DNA of 64,000 nt from Acinetobacter parvus DSM 16617 = CIP 108168 (GTDB lineage Bacteria > Pseudomonadota > Gammaproteobacteria > Pseudomonadales > Moraxellaceae), in contig NZ_KB849212.1 of the NCBI RefSeq assembly GCF_000368025.1, positions 1,128,056-1,192,055 on the forward strand. Reading direction: 5' to 3'. Position 1 is the first letter of the stretch. Every line of letters begins with the position of its first letter. Both the position numbers and the translations under genes were made by a program. Shown one piece after another: positions 1-8,457 of this stretch. The notes below the pieces were generated by a model. The model searched no databases and was not told the DNA's origin. It saw only the letters and a list, made by a program, of their open reading frames with translations.

Positions 1-342
1 GTGCAATGGTTTTTGGCACAAAAAGATCAGCAATCGACAACCACAGCTACACAACCAGCTGCGACAGTAAAACAGCAAACCGCTGTTACAGCTGAACCAA
101 CAGCAGCCAGCAGCGAAGTTGCCAAACCAATCCAGTTGGTTGAGGAATCAATTATTAAAGAGCCGCTTCCAGCAAATGACAGTTTGGCGAAAGAGGAAAT
201 TGCCAAACTGGATGATATTCATCAGCAGCTTAAGGATCAACAGCAGGAACTCAAGCAGCAGCATGATGATGTCGATGCACTGCTTAAGCTTAAAGAGGAA
301 CAGGTCAAACTACTGGAAGCGCAAATCGCGGCGCAGAAATAA
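1..342 (+). CDS. C-terminal part of an unidentified protein with a coiled coil (5' truncated)
   Basis: The frame is open from the first base, so the true start probably lies outside the window; the GTG at position 1 is not a convincing start. About the first 60 visible residues are rich in Thr, Ala, Gln and Pro, like a flexible linker. The last 50 residues are Lys/Glu/Gln-rich with heptad-like leucines, as in a coiled coil. I do not recognise the family. The gene ends at a TAA and is followed 20 bases later by a good intrinsic terminator, so it is the last gene of its transcript. Confidence 0.6.
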   Translation: MQWFLAQKDQQSTTTATQPAATVKQQTAVTAEPTAASSEVAKPIQLVEESIIKEPLPANDSLAKEEIAKLDDIHQQLKDQQQELKQQHDDVDALLKLKEEQVKLLEAQIAAQK

Positions 343-362
343 ATCCCATGAAATAAAAGGTC

Positions 363-395
363 AAAAAGCTTTAACCTCAGTTAAGGCTTTTTATT
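363..395 (+). terminator. Rho-independent terminator of the first gene
   Basis: A 13-bp stem (363-375 pairing with 380-392, one G-U pair) closes a CTCA tetraloop and runs into a T-rich tail. It lies just after the stop codon of the truncated first gene. Confidence 0.8.
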
Positions 396-533
396 ATTGA
401 ATCGGTTTTTGAAAGGTGTGGGCCATCAGGATTCCCAGCAATGTTAGACCGCCTTTAATGAAATCCACAGCTCATTTCTTTCTCTTGCAGAGAAGCATAC
501 AATAGGTTCAGTTTCTCCCAGCCAGCATTCGAT

Positions 534-1418
534 ATGAACTCTCATCAAGCTGATCGCAACCTGTTTCTGGCGATTGGTTGTCTCACCATTTCTGCACTGC
601 TCTTTTCAGTGATGGGCATTTGTATCCGATATGCTTCCCATAGTGTTGATAACTACACCATTGTATTTTTTCGTAATGTGGTTGGACTCATCCTATTTCT
701 GCCTTTTATTTTTAAACAAGGCACTGGCTTTGTAAAAACAGAAAAACTATGGATGCATACATGGCGTAGTATTGTTGGACTTGCAGCCATGTATGGTTTC
801 TTTTACGCCATTGCGCATTTAAAGTTATCAAATGCAATGGTATTTACCTACTCTTCCCCAATTTTTATTCCAGTTATTGCATGGCTATTTCTAAAAGAAA
901 AAATCACCATTGCTATGATTTGTGCAGCTGTTTTAGGATTTATTGGCGTATTTTGCGTTGCTAAACCCGATCAAGGTCTACTGAACTGGATTTCGGTGAT
1001 TGGTATTGCATCAAGCTTACTTGCCTCAATGGCTTTTGTAACTGTTCGGGCATTAACTCAAACTGAACCACCTGAACGCATCGTATTTTATTTCTGCTTG
1101 ATAGGATCAGCACTTTCTGTGATTCCAATGTTTTGGGTATGGCGACCTTATCATTTACAAGAATTATTGTTTTTAATTGGCGCAGGGATACTTGCTAATG
1201 TCAGCCAAATTTTTATGTCTCATGCTTATCGACTTGCGCCAGCAGGACAAATTGCACCTGTGAATTATATGGCAATTATTTTTGCAGGTGTATGGGGCTT
1301 CTTACTTTGGAATGAAGTACCCGATTTATACAGTGTGATTGGATTTTGTATTATTTTGCTGGCAATTTTATTATGTAGTCCATTGACTCAACGTCAAAGG
1401 AAAATGATTCAACGCTAA
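534..1418 (+). CDS. EamA/DMT-family membrane exporter
   Basis: This 294-residue protein has the layout of the drug/metabolite transporter superfamily: about ten hydrophobic helices formed by two EamA repeats (roughly residues 15-145 and 155-285). Both halves show the family's small-residue-rich helices ending in a proline (SSPIFIPVIAWLFLKEK in the first half, APVNYMAIIFAGVWGFLLW in the second). Such inner-membrane proteins export amino acids, nucleosides or other small metabolites; the substrate cannot be read from sequence. It stands alone, converging on the TRAP permease gene with a shared terminator between. The ribosome-binding site is weak, so the start is less certain than the family call. 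Confidence 0.85.
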   Translation: MNSHQADRNLFLAIGCLTISALLFSVMGICIRYASHSVDNYTIVFFRNVVGLILFLPFIFKQGTGFVKTEKLWMHTWRSIVGLAAMYGFFYAIAHLKLSNAMVFTYSSPIFIPVIAWLFLKEKITIAMICAAVLGFIGVFCVAKPDQGLLNWISVIGIASSLLASMAFVTVRALTQTEPPERIVFYFCLIGSALSVIPMFWVWRPYHLQELLFLIGAGILANVSQIFMSHAYRLAPAGQIAPVNYMAIIFAGVWGFLLWNEVPDLYSVIGFCIILLAILLCSPLTQRQRKMIQR

Positions 1419-1485
1419 AATATTTGATCTTTAAAAATAACTTATCAACATTGACAATGTCTAAAGCATTTTAAAGCTTAGAAAT

Positions 1486-1513
1486 AAAAAAAGCACCCGA
1501 AGGTGCTTTTTTT
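1486..1513. terminator. Bidirectional terminator between convergent genes
   Basis: The stem AAGCACC/GGTGCTT with a CGAA loop is flanked by an A-run and a T-run, so it can end transcripts from both the EamA gene (+) and the TRAP permease gene (-). Confidence 0.85.
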
Positions 1514-1522
1514 ATTGTTAGT

Positions 1523-3733
1523 TTAGTTATACCAACCAAACAATTTAAAGAAATACGGAACGTAAGCAATAATTAAGATTGCAGGTACCATGACCAATAA
1601 AGGCAATATCCAACGTTCATATCGATAGTAGAAAGACAAATGACGAACTTCTGCATCTGCTTCAGCCACTTCTGCATCACCAATCGATTGTCGAGCTAAG
1701 AGATGGTTTAATGCAACTGGAGGTGTGACATAACCCAACTCAAAACCAATAAGCGCAATCATCCAGAAATGAACAGGATCAATACCATATTGATATGCAA
1801 CAGGTGCGACTGTAGCCGTGATCAGAATCACAGCACCAAATGGATCCATAATCATACCTACGAAGATCATCAATAATACAATCAACGTAATCACGACAAC
1901 AATATTATTAATATCTTGTGGGAATGCTTCCATGATATGAATTTGCTCAAGGAAACCACCGACACTCACTGAAAGCGCCATCAGAATCACAAGTGCACCA
2001 ATATGGCCTACTGTTTCACTTGAAGAAGCATGTAATGCTTTAGCAAATGAGATGTTACGCTCTGGTTTGCGTGGGTCATCTTCTGGATTAATTTTTGGTG
2101 CAGGTTGACTACCGTCCGCAGGCAATGTGTAGCTATTTAAAGTACTGTCCCAATGACCAACAGGTGCCAACGGTGCAGGTTCTTTACGTAACTTATCAAA
2201 CAATACCATCATCAATAGAATCACAGGCATCATTACAGGTGCAGTAAATTCATTGAGATCAGTTGCTAATGCATGTTTGTAGAATAACCAAATCAAAACA
2301 AAGATCACGATATATGGTGATACAGGTACGAATGCACGTAATGATTTAGGCAATGCAACTTTAAATGGTGCAATACGGAATTTTTGTTCCGCAAAGAATA
2401 ATGCAATCACCAAGAATAACGTTGAGGTTAATAGGAATGTGTACATCCCGTATTTATAAAGCAAATCAGTCGTTACTTCTTTGTTCAGTGAAGCGACTAC
2501 TACGATCAATAAACATGGACGTAGAACTACACCCATTGAACCCGACAGCGCCGTTGCTGCTAAAGCAAACTGACGGCGTCCACCCGCATTCCACACTTCT
2601 TTATAAATAATCGCACCCGCAGCGATAACGAAAATACCTGATGCACCTGTATAGGCTGTTGGTAATGCCGCTGCAAGAAGGATCAACCAAGTTAAAGTCT
2701 CTGGAGCCAGATTCCAAGGACGTAAGATATTGAGGAATAAATCAACAATACGTGTTTGCTTGAGCAACATACCCGCCCAAATAAATAAGGCTAGATTCAA
2801 GAAAATATTCGACAATTCAACCAACTGTCCCAAATAAATACCTTGCCCCATTGGATAATCCATGAAGAAAGTAAATGCAACCCCGGTGATAATCGCCATA
2901 TAGGCATATAAAGGAATACTGAGGATGGCTAAACCGACATTACCACCTTCACGAGTTGCAGCTGGTGGTTTGATCATTTGAAATAAACTGATGAGTGTCA
3001 GCACACCAAACAATATCATCCACAACCAATAAATCACGTTCATTTCTGGTGTGATCGGAACACCTGAATTCATGACCGATTTATATTGGCTAATCACAGA
3101 TGATGTGAGTAATGCATTACCCAACAACATCGCAATACCATAAACACGGAAATCAGTTTTAGTAGCAGGACTACGTAAACCAATGTGATGCGCTTTCAAT
3201 GTTGCACTGATTGCAGCAAATACAACCATAATAACGAGGAATAACGCGCGGTTCTCTGCACCTAATTTAAAGATACCGAAGAAACTAGTTTCAATTTTCC
3301 GATAAGTACGAACACTAGGATTGGCTTCGATATGCTTCATTGCCTTATCGTAGAATTGGTATTTCTCATCACATTGTTGCTGAGCCGCTATCAGCGAAGC
3401 TCGAACATCTGACTCAGAAGCTACACCAAACATACTCGCAAACTCATCAGCAGCATTGATTTTCATTTGCTCTTGAACTTGTGCATCTATATTTGGATTT
3501 CTGTCACAGGTTGGTTTCTCTGGTTCAGCACGTAGAAATGAATATTGCATTCCTGTATCAGGATCACCATAAAGGCGCTCCCCCATACGTAAAAGCTGAC
3601 CATGAATCATCTCACCTGTTCCAATAACCAATGTCATTAGAAGCAAGAAAAGTATGACAAAGGTCGAAATCCACTCTGTCCATATATGGCTGAGCAGACC
3701 TAATCCAGATTTTTTCTCTTGATCATGTTGCAT
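1523..3733 (-). CDS. TRAP transporter permease, fused small and large subunits
   Basis: At 736 residues this is far longer than a normal DctM large permease (about 425). From about residue 265 on it shows the DctM pattern of many hydrophobic helices with conserved GASG and MDPFGAVILI-type segments. The first 260 residues hold about four more helices, as expected for a fused DctQ small subunit, with a hydrophilic insertion of about 110 residues (roughly 45-160) after helix 1 that should face the periplasm. TRAP permeases use ion gradients to import acids delivered by a periplasmic binding protein. No DctP binding protein is adjacent; a TatT-like lipoprotein two genes upstream is the likely partner. 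The substrate is unknown. Confidence 0.85.
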   Translation of the reverse strand: MQHDQEKKSGLGLLSHIWTEWISTFVILFLLLMTLVIGTGEMIHGQLLRMGERLYGDPDTGMQYSFLRAEPEKPTCDRNPNIDAQVQEQMKINAADEFASMFGVASESDVRASLIAAQQQCDEKYQFYDKAMKHIEANPSVRTYRKIETSFFGIFKLGAENRALFLVIMVVFAAISATLKAHHIGLRSPATKTDFRVYGIAMLLGNALLTSSVISQYKSVMNSGVPITPEMNVIYWLWMILFGVLTLISLFQMIKPPAATREGGNVGLAILSIPLYAYMAIITGVAFTFFMDYPMGQGIYLGQLVELSNIFLNLALFIWAGMLLKQTRIVDLFLNILRPWNLAPETLTWLILLAAALPTAYTGASGIFVIAAGAIIYKEVWNAGGRRQFALAATALSGSMGVVLRPCLLIVVVASLNKEVTTDLLYKYGMYTFLLTSTLFLVIALFFAEQKFRIAPFKVALPKSLRAFVPVSPYIVIFVLIWLFYKHALATDLNEFTAPVMMPVILLMMVLFDKLRKEPAPLAPVGHWDSTLNSYTLPADGSQPAPKINPEDDPRKPERNISFAKALHASSSETVGHIGALVILMALSVSVGGFLEQIHIMEAFPQDINNIVVVITLIVLLMIFVGMIMDPFGAVILITATVAPVAYQYGIDPVHFWMIALIGFELGYVTPPVALNHLLARQSIGDAEVAEADAEVRHLSFYYRYERWILPLLVMVPAILIIAYVPYFFKLFGWYN

Positions 3734-3886
3734 GTCTATTCCACTTTATTGTTCTCAACATCCATCCAAAGATGTTGAATCATGCGATGTATATGGTTGA
3801 TAGAGAAATAACACCCTCTTGATAACCAATCCCTATTTAAACCGTCTAAGTTGTTGATAAGTTTGTATGAAAGTGACTTAATGTTT

Positions 3887-4456
3887 TTATTTCTTAATCC
3901 TTTTTAATAGCAAATAACCAAGTCCACAAAATACACCTCCAATTGCTCCAATCAAATGTGCTTCTGTTAGTACAGGACTTCCTATTAATTGTGCTGTACC
4001 TGTTTGACCAAAGGTATTTTCCCAAACAAGTTTGGCAAATATGAGCACTAAAACTAAAATTGCGAATGTTCTTTCCTTTGGATATTTTAGATAAACCAAA
4101 CTTACCGCTGTATAAAGACCATGCAATACGCCTGACAAACCTGCATAAGCTTCAACATAAGGAAAGTAAAAATAAAAAATGAGGCTGATAAATGGTGGTA
4201 ACAGTAATAACAACCAAACTAGATGTCTATTACGTGCATGTGGAAAAATAAAAGGTAAACAAGCAAATGCAAGCATATTCAAAAAGAAATGCATCCATCC
4301 AACATGTACCCAATGGGCTGTCCATAAACGCCAGACTTCGACCAGTACACTAGGCTTCCAATAGATGAAATGATCAGCAAAAACTTGCAGACTTGCAGAG
4401 ATCGAAATACATACTGCGATCAATATGACTTTCCGTATCCATATTTGATCTTTCAT
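3887..4456 (-). CDS. Rhombosortase-type rhomboid protease
   Basis: This 189-residue membrane protein has about six helices. The rhomboid features are a HVGWMHFFLN motif (His51, His56, Asn60), the catalytic serine in AGLSGVLHG (Ser108) and the partner histidine in EAHLIGAIGG (His167). The short length and the motif form fit rhombosortases, which cleave and lipid-anchor or release proteins carrying a C-terminal GlyGly-CTERM tail, usually cargo of type II secretion. No protein in this window has such a tail, so the substrate lies elsewhere. The gene sits between the TatT-like lipoprotein and the TRAP permease on the same strand, but whether it works with them is not shown. Confidence 0.8.
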   Translation of the reverse strand: MKDQIWIRKVILIAVCISISASLQVFADHFIYWKPSVLVEVWRLWTAHWVHVGWMHFFLNMLAFACLPFIFPHARNRHLVWLLLLLPPFISLIFYFYFPYVEAYAGLSGVLHGLYTAVSLVYLKYPKERTFAILVLVLIFAKLVWENTFGQTGTAQLIGSPVLTEAHLIGAIGGVFCGLGYLLLKRIKK

Positions 4457-4474
4457 TTACGTACCCCTCTTTTA

Positions 4475-4536
4475 AAACGAACCTTTTACATTCAACATTA
4501 ACCAGTAATCTACTTAAATAATGTAAAAGGTCGTTT
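4475..4536 (-). repeat. Long inverted repeat between tatT-like and rhombosortase genes
   Basis: The arms at 4475-4492 and 4520-4536 are complementary over about 17 bp with one bulged base, around a 27-base loop. It follows the tatT-like stop codon. The T-run after it is short, so it may be a weak terminator, an attenuator or an mRNA-stabilising hairpin. Confidence 0.6.
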
Positions 4537-4544
4537 AATCTAGG

Positions 4545-5627
4545 TTACTGAGCTGGGGTCTCTTCTGCAGGAGCAGACGCACCATCCCCACCACCATCAA
4601 ATAGCTCATCTAATTCTGAAGAACTTTCTTGTTTATCATCCCAGAATGTTGATAGACCTTCATCGGTAGCACGTATGCCAGTATTTTCTGTCCAGTAACG
4701 ATCCGCAATTCCACGAACCATTAGACCTGCCATTTTGTCAATTAATCTAAATTGAGGGTTTGCAGGTTTATCTTCCCCTGTTGCAGCAGCATATGAACGG
4801 AATGCATCTCTAAGTTTTGCATCATCACCACTTGCTTGTGCAGCAACAGCATAAAGTGCATGTGCTAAGCGAACACCTTTTTTCTCACCAATTTGCATCG
4901 ATTCTTTCATCGTTGCATAAGGTTCAGGTTTACCATCACCAGCACCTGGTAATAATGTCCAAATCACAGCACGAGTCGCCATTGGAGCGCCCCAGAACTT
5001 TTCATTATCTAGACATGCCATACCACGTTCTACAATACCCGCAATATCTTTCGGTACATTGATTGCACCACCAGAGTTAATATCATTGGTCATCGCTTGC
5101 AGACCACTTACCATCCCTAAAAGGTAAACTGTCTGATCTAAATCATTGCGCATTGTTGGGCATGAATCACCCAATTTATATTTATATTTTGATTCCCAAC
5201 GATTTGCAAAAAGTTGATAACCTGCATATTGACGTTCAGCAGCAATCCCCGCCCAACGTTTTTGTTCAATACGAGCATCTTGAGCTTCAGAAACTTGACC
5301 TGCTTTCGAAGCACGCAAATAGCGGAGTTCCGCTTCTAAGGCTTTATTTTCAGCACAAATACCTGCTGAGGTATACAATAACACCGCCATACGTGTTGGA
5401 TCAGCACCCATATCCTTGGTTGACATCACCGCTGGAGTTAAGGCATTACCTGAATTACACACCATTTCGGCGTCATCCATCGCCAAAATTGGTGGAACAA
5501 TATGATTTTCACTAAAACTTAATGCGACATTAGCCCCTGTTTTAATGATTTGTGAACACCCTGATAATATTGATGTTGTGAGTAACGCAACCGCCACACC
5601 CTGTCCCATTTTTTGGAATTTAGACAT
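4545..5627 (-). CDS. TatT-like lipoprotein associated with a TRAP transporter
   Basis: A 360-residue lipoprotein: the signal peptide ends in the lipobox LSGC with the lipidated Cys at residue 24. The body is helical and alanine-rich with repeat-like helices, resembling the TRAP-T-associated protein T family (TatT), which forms a helical-repeat trimer thought to hand hydrophobic ligands to a TRAP binding protein. The last 30 residues are acidic and low in complexity. Its place two genes upstream of a fused TRAP permease supports the call. A good Shine-Dalgarno (AGGAAGA) precedes this start. The assignment rests on recognition of the family, not on a search. Confidence 0.7.
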   Translation of the reverse strand: MSKFQKMGQGVAVALLTTSILSGCSQIIKTGANVALSFSENHIVPPILAMDDAEMVCNSGNALTPAVMSTKDMGADPTRMAVLLYTSAGICAENKALEAELRYLRASKAGQVSEAQDARIEQKRWAGIAAERQYAGYQLFANRWESKYKYKLGDSCPTMRNDLDQTVYLLGMVSGLQAMTNDINSGGAINVPKDIAGIVERGMACLDNEKFWGAPMATRAVIWTLLPGAGDGKPEPYATMKESMQIGEKKGVRLAHALYAVAAQASGDDAKLRDAFRSYAAATGEDKPANPQFRLIDKMAGLMVRGIADRYWTENTGIRATDEGLSTFWDDKQESSSELDELFDGGGDGASAPAEETPAQ

Positions 5628-5787
5628 TCTTCCTGTCCTCTAATTAATTTGTTTTTTCCTTTTAGGTGTACCTTATCAGATGCAATACCCGAATTAAAGA
5701 GTAGTTGCTCTAATTTTAACGTGGACATTTTGACACATTTCACAAATAAAAAAATTGACAGATGATTGGTAATACAAAAATTTTAGG

Positions 5788-5828
5788 CAAAAAAAAGTAG
5801 CATTGCGACGGTTCAGCACATGCTACTT
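5788..5828 (-). terminator. Terminator after the small membrane-protein pair
   Basis: On the minus strand an 8-bp stem AAGTAGCA/TGCTACTT with an 18-base loop runs into eight T. It ends the transcript of the two small genes before the tatT-like gene. Confidence 0.6.
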
Positions 5829-5867
5829 ATTAACTGGTAAAAACCTAAAACTCTTTATATTCTAGTT

Positions 5868-5963
5868 TTATTGAACATAATCCTTGAGTAATGTTCCAGC
5901 TCTTCCTACAACAATCGACATAACGACTGCAATTACCAGAAACATCCACATTGAAATCTCCAT
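5868..5963 (-). CDS. 31-residue membrane mini-protein, short member of a tandem pair
   Basis: The reading frame begins MEISMWMFLVIAVV and ends LLKDYVQ. It is a single predicted membrane helix followed by a short tail. A strong Shine-Dalgarno (AGGAGG) lies 5 bases before the ATG. The upstream gene (5973-6197) starts with a closely similar helix, sharing ME-I, W-FLVIAVV and the run GRAGTLL, and has the same Shine-Dalgarno context, so the two are paralogues from a local duplication. I do not recognise a family. The strong ribosome-binding site and the conserved core argue that it is a real gene despite its size. Confidence 0.65.
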   Translation of the reverse strand: MEISMWMFLVIAVVMSIVVGRAGTLLKDYVQ

Positions 5964-5972
5964 AGAGACCTC

Positions 5973-6197
5973 CTACACTTTGCGTATCCACTTTTGGTGG
6001 ACACTAGATTGGCGTTCATCATCATTATTCACTGGGAGTGTGTATATTGATGACACTTTCAATCTCTTTCTCTTGGTCACTACAATTTTACGTTGATGTG
6101 ATTCAAGAAGTTCCCTGAGTAAAGTTCCTGCTCTTCCTATAATGATTGCGAAAACCACTGCAATCACGAGAAACGACCATGTTGGAATTTCCATCAT
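5973..6197 (-). CDS. 74-residue membrane protein with basic tail, long member of a tandem pair
   Basis: The start chosen is the first of two adjacent ATG codons behind a GGAGG ribosome-binding site. Residues 4-27 form one hydrophobic helix that ends in GRAGTLL, matching the 31-residue neighbour downstream. After it comes a charged cytoplasmic-looking tail rich in Lys, Arg and His (for example RKIVVTKRKRLKV). Its stop codon lies 9 bases before the next start and the ribosome-binding site of the next gene overlaps its end, so the pair is co-translated. The family is unknown; the size and single helix recall small stress-response membrane proteins, but no motif proves that. Confidence 0.6.
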   Translation of the reverse strand: MMEIPTWSFLVIAVVFAIIIGRAGTLLRELLESHQRKIVVTKRKRLKVSSIYTLPVNNDDERQSSVHQKWIRKV

Positions 6198-6266
6198 TTT
6201 GGACCTCCACCATACTTTACGTTGGTGTTTGTACTTTAACGAAAAGGAATACAAGTTCAGGGCTAA

Positions 6267-6279
6267 ATTGTCTGACAAT
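6267..6279. promoter_or_regulatory. Inverted repeat upstream of the small-protein pair
   Basis: ATTGTC-T-GACAAT is a perfect 6-bp palindrome in the AT-rich region about 70 bases before the 74-residue gene. A related palindrome, TAATTGT-CGA-ACAATTA, lies at 6391-6407. They could be operators of one regulator; the regulator is unknown. Confidence 0.35.
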
Positions 6280-6404
6280 CATAATTTTCATGAATTTTTA
6301 GCGTATTTAATCTAACAATTTCAGTAAATTTTATTCAAAAGTATATTAAATAATTGATATATTTATTTTTACTAATTTTATACAGTCGTATAATTGTCGA
6401 ACAA

Positions 6405-6800
6405 TTAGAGCATTTTTATCAGTAGTTTAAGGTTTTTCCACTGTGTAACGGGCAATTGATCCCACCAAATGATGCATTTTTTGTTCTGGGACGAAGAAAA
6501 ATACAGGACAATATAGCAATGATGGTCGATCATTTTCACAATTTGCCAACGCTGTACAGGAAAATCTGAATTGACAAACTCAAATGACCAATCCTGACCA
6601 TGCAGATGTTCAAAACGCCTGACCTGAGGTTGCTGAAGAAACCTGAACCAGACAATGGCCATGATTCCCAGACACAGCAGCCAAATCCCCAAAGGCAGTA
6701 CGTGATAAAGTAAAACTGCCAGAGAGATAAAAATTAAAAGTTGCAAAACAATCATAAATCGACTGGATTGCAACTCAAAAACACGATTAGCCATGGACAT
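6405..6800 (-). CDS. cptA: CptA/YgfX-family membrane protein
   Basis: A 131-residue protein with two hydrophobic helices near the N terminus (about residues 15-52) followed by a soluble domain with WSFEF and IIWWDQL segments, as in YgfX (CptA). In Escherichia coli this membrane protein is encoded directly after sdhE; it has been described as a toxin acting on cytoskeletal proteins, a role still debated. Here it overlaps the 3' end of sdhE by 14 bases, so the two are translationally coupled. Identification rests on topology, length and this conserved partner. Confidence 0.75.
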   Translation of the reverse strand: MSMANRVFELQSSRFMIVLQLLIFISLAVLLYHVLPLGIWLLCLGIMAIVWFRFLQQPQVRRFEHLHGQDWSFEFVNSDFPVQRWQIVKMIDHHCYIVLYFSSSQNKKCIIWWDQLPVTQWKNLKLLIKML

Positions 6801-7047
6801 ACTGTTTTAACTTTACAATCAATTCCTTGATTTCAGTTCTTGGCGCTTCACCCACTTCCATGAACCAGTCCAGCAGGTCAGGATCTTCCTGATCAACCAG
6901 TTCCGCAAACAAAGCCTTTTCTGTAGGATCTGCACTGAGATAATAGTTTTTGACGTAGGGATCAAAATACACATCAATTTCTTTTAAACCACGCCGTGAA
7001 CGATAAATCACCTTACGTTCTTCAAGTGTCATTTCATCGGACATCAT
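6787..7047 (-). CDS. sdhE: Succinate dehydrogenase assembly factor SdhE
   Basis: An 86-residue protein of the SdhE/YgfY/CptB family, which helps attach FAD covalently to the flavoprotein subunit of succinate dehydrogenase. The hallmark RRGLKE motif (residues 18-23) is present, with the family's small helical-bundle length and the later LLDWF segment. Two ATG codons stand side by side after a purine-rich GGGGAA site; the first is taken. It is followed by cptA in the usual sdhE-cptA order. Confidence 0.9.
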   Translation of the reverse strand: MMSDEMTLEERKVIYRSRRGLKEIDVYFDPYVKNYYLSADPTEKALFAELVDQEDPDLLDWFMEVGEAPRTEIKELIVKLKQYVHG

Positions 7048-7230
7048 TTATTCCCCTATGCAACTATTTGGGCCTAGTTTACCCGATCCCCTCAAGAATT
7101 TCGCTGGGATTTTTCTCAAGTGACCAAATACATCAATCAAATTGAGCATTGATCACATTGTCCACTATTTTCAATTTCTTGTATCGTGGCAATGAATGTT
7201 TAAATCCAATACTCAAGGAAAAAATAACAA

Positions 7231-8403
7231 ATGCAATCAGGTGCAATTCGTCCAATTCCAAATATGTTACCGCGTAAGCTATTTACTTCTGAGCATGAAG
7301 CATTCCGCGAAACAGTCCGTAAATTTTATGAGAAAGAAGTTGTTCCAAATATTGAGAAATATGAGAAACAACAGCATGTTGACCGTGATTTATGGAACAA
7401 GGCGGGTGAACTAGGCTTACTCTGTACCACCATGCCAGAACAATATGGTGGTTCAGGTGTGGATCGTCTATACAGCATGATCCTGATTGAAGAGCAGGCC
7501 TATGCTATGGACTCAAGCACAGGATTTTCCTTACATTCAGACATCGTTGCCAACTATATCAACAACTTTGGCAATGAAGAGCAAAAACAAAAATGGCTGC
7601 CTAAAATGGCGACAGGTGAAACGGTCACCGCTATTGCAATGACGGAACCAGGTACAGGCTCAGATTTACAGGCTGTACGCACCACTGCGGCACTGGATGG
7701 TGATGAATATGTGATTAATGGTTCTAAAATCTTCATCACCAATGGCTATCTCTGCGATATGGCGATTGTGGTGTGCAAGACAGGCAACAATGAAAAAGGC
7801 TCAGCAAATTTATCATTAATCATCGTTGAAGCTGATCGCGCTGGTTTTAGTAAAGGTAAACCTTTGAATAAAATCGGAATGAAAGGGCAAGATACTTGCG
7901 AATTGTTCTTTGACAATGTACGCGTACCTAAGGAAAACCTACTTGGTATGCAAGGTATGGGCTTCATCATGTTGATGAAAGAACTGGCATGGGAACGCAT
8001 GTTGGTTGCGATTATTTGCCAGGCAGGTGCAGAAGCAGCATTTGCGCATACTGTTCAATACACCAAAGATCGTAAAGCATTTGGCAAAGCAATTAGTACA
8101 TTCCAAAATACGCGGTTTAAATTAGCTGAATTACGTACTGAAATTGATTTCTGCCGTACTTATTTAGATCGTTGTATGGAATTACAACTCGAAGAAAGCT
8201 TAGGTGTAGATGCCGCAGCGGCAGCCAAATACAAAATTTCAGATATGTTCTCAAAAGTTGTGGATGATTGCTTACAGTTACATGGTGGCTATGGTTATAT
8301 GTTGGAATATCCAATCGCCCGTGCCTATATCGACAACCGCGCCAACCGTATTTATGCAGGTACCAACGAAATCATGAAAGAGTTGATTTCCCGTACCCTA
8401 TAA
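7231..8403 (+). CDS. Acyl-CoA dehydrogenase (long-chain/isovaleryl active-site type)
   Basis: A 390-residue acyl-CoA dehydrogenase with N-terminal helical, middle beta (AMTEPGTGSD, FAD and substrate contacts) and C-terminal helical domains (LHGGYGYMLEYPIARAYID). At the position where medium- and short-chain enzymes carry the catalytic Glu, this one reads IYAGTNEI with Ala. Instead Glu255 in LAWERML occupies the site used in long-chain and isovaleryl-CoA dehydrogenases, so it is probably active with an alternative base position. It oxidises an acyl-CoA to the enoyl-CoA and passes electrons to ETF. It is monocistronic with its own terminator; the exact substrate is unknown. Confidence 0.85.
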   Translation: MQSGAIRPIPNMLPRKLFTSEHEAFRETVRKFYEKEVVPNIEKYEKQQHVDRDLWNKAGELGLLCTTMPEQYGGSGVDRLYSMILIEEQAYAMDSSTGFSLHSDIVANYINNFGNEEQKQKWLPKMATGETVTAIAMTEPGTGSDLQAVRTTAALDGDEYVINGSKIFITNGYLCDMAIVVCKTGNNEKGSANLSLIIVEADRAGFSKGKPLNKIGMKGQDTCELFFDNVRVPKENLLGMQGMGFIMLMKELAWERMLVAIICQAGAEAAFAHTVQYTKDRKAFGKAISTFQNTRFKLAELRTEIDFCRTYLDRCMELQLEESLGVDAAAAAKYKISDMFSKVVDDCLQLHGGYGYMLEYPIARAYIDNRANRIYAGTNEIMKELISRTL

Positions 8404-8416
8404 GCTTAAACATTCA

Positions 8417-8457
8417 AAAGGGGAATAGTGTTGATTCACTATTCCCTTTTTTTATTT
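8417..8457. terminator. Bidirectional terminator between convergent genes
   Basis: A stem of about 14 bp (GGGAATAGTG/CACTATTCCC core, loop TTGATT) flanked by A and T runs separates the acyl-CoA dehydrogenase gene from the convergent DUF2059 gene. Confidence 0.85.

Noticed and set aside
4545..5627. TatT-like lipoprotein as a substrate of the neighbouring rhombosortase
   Set aside because: Its C terminus is acidic and lacks the Gly-Gly motif, membrane helix and basic end of GlyGly-CTERM tails.
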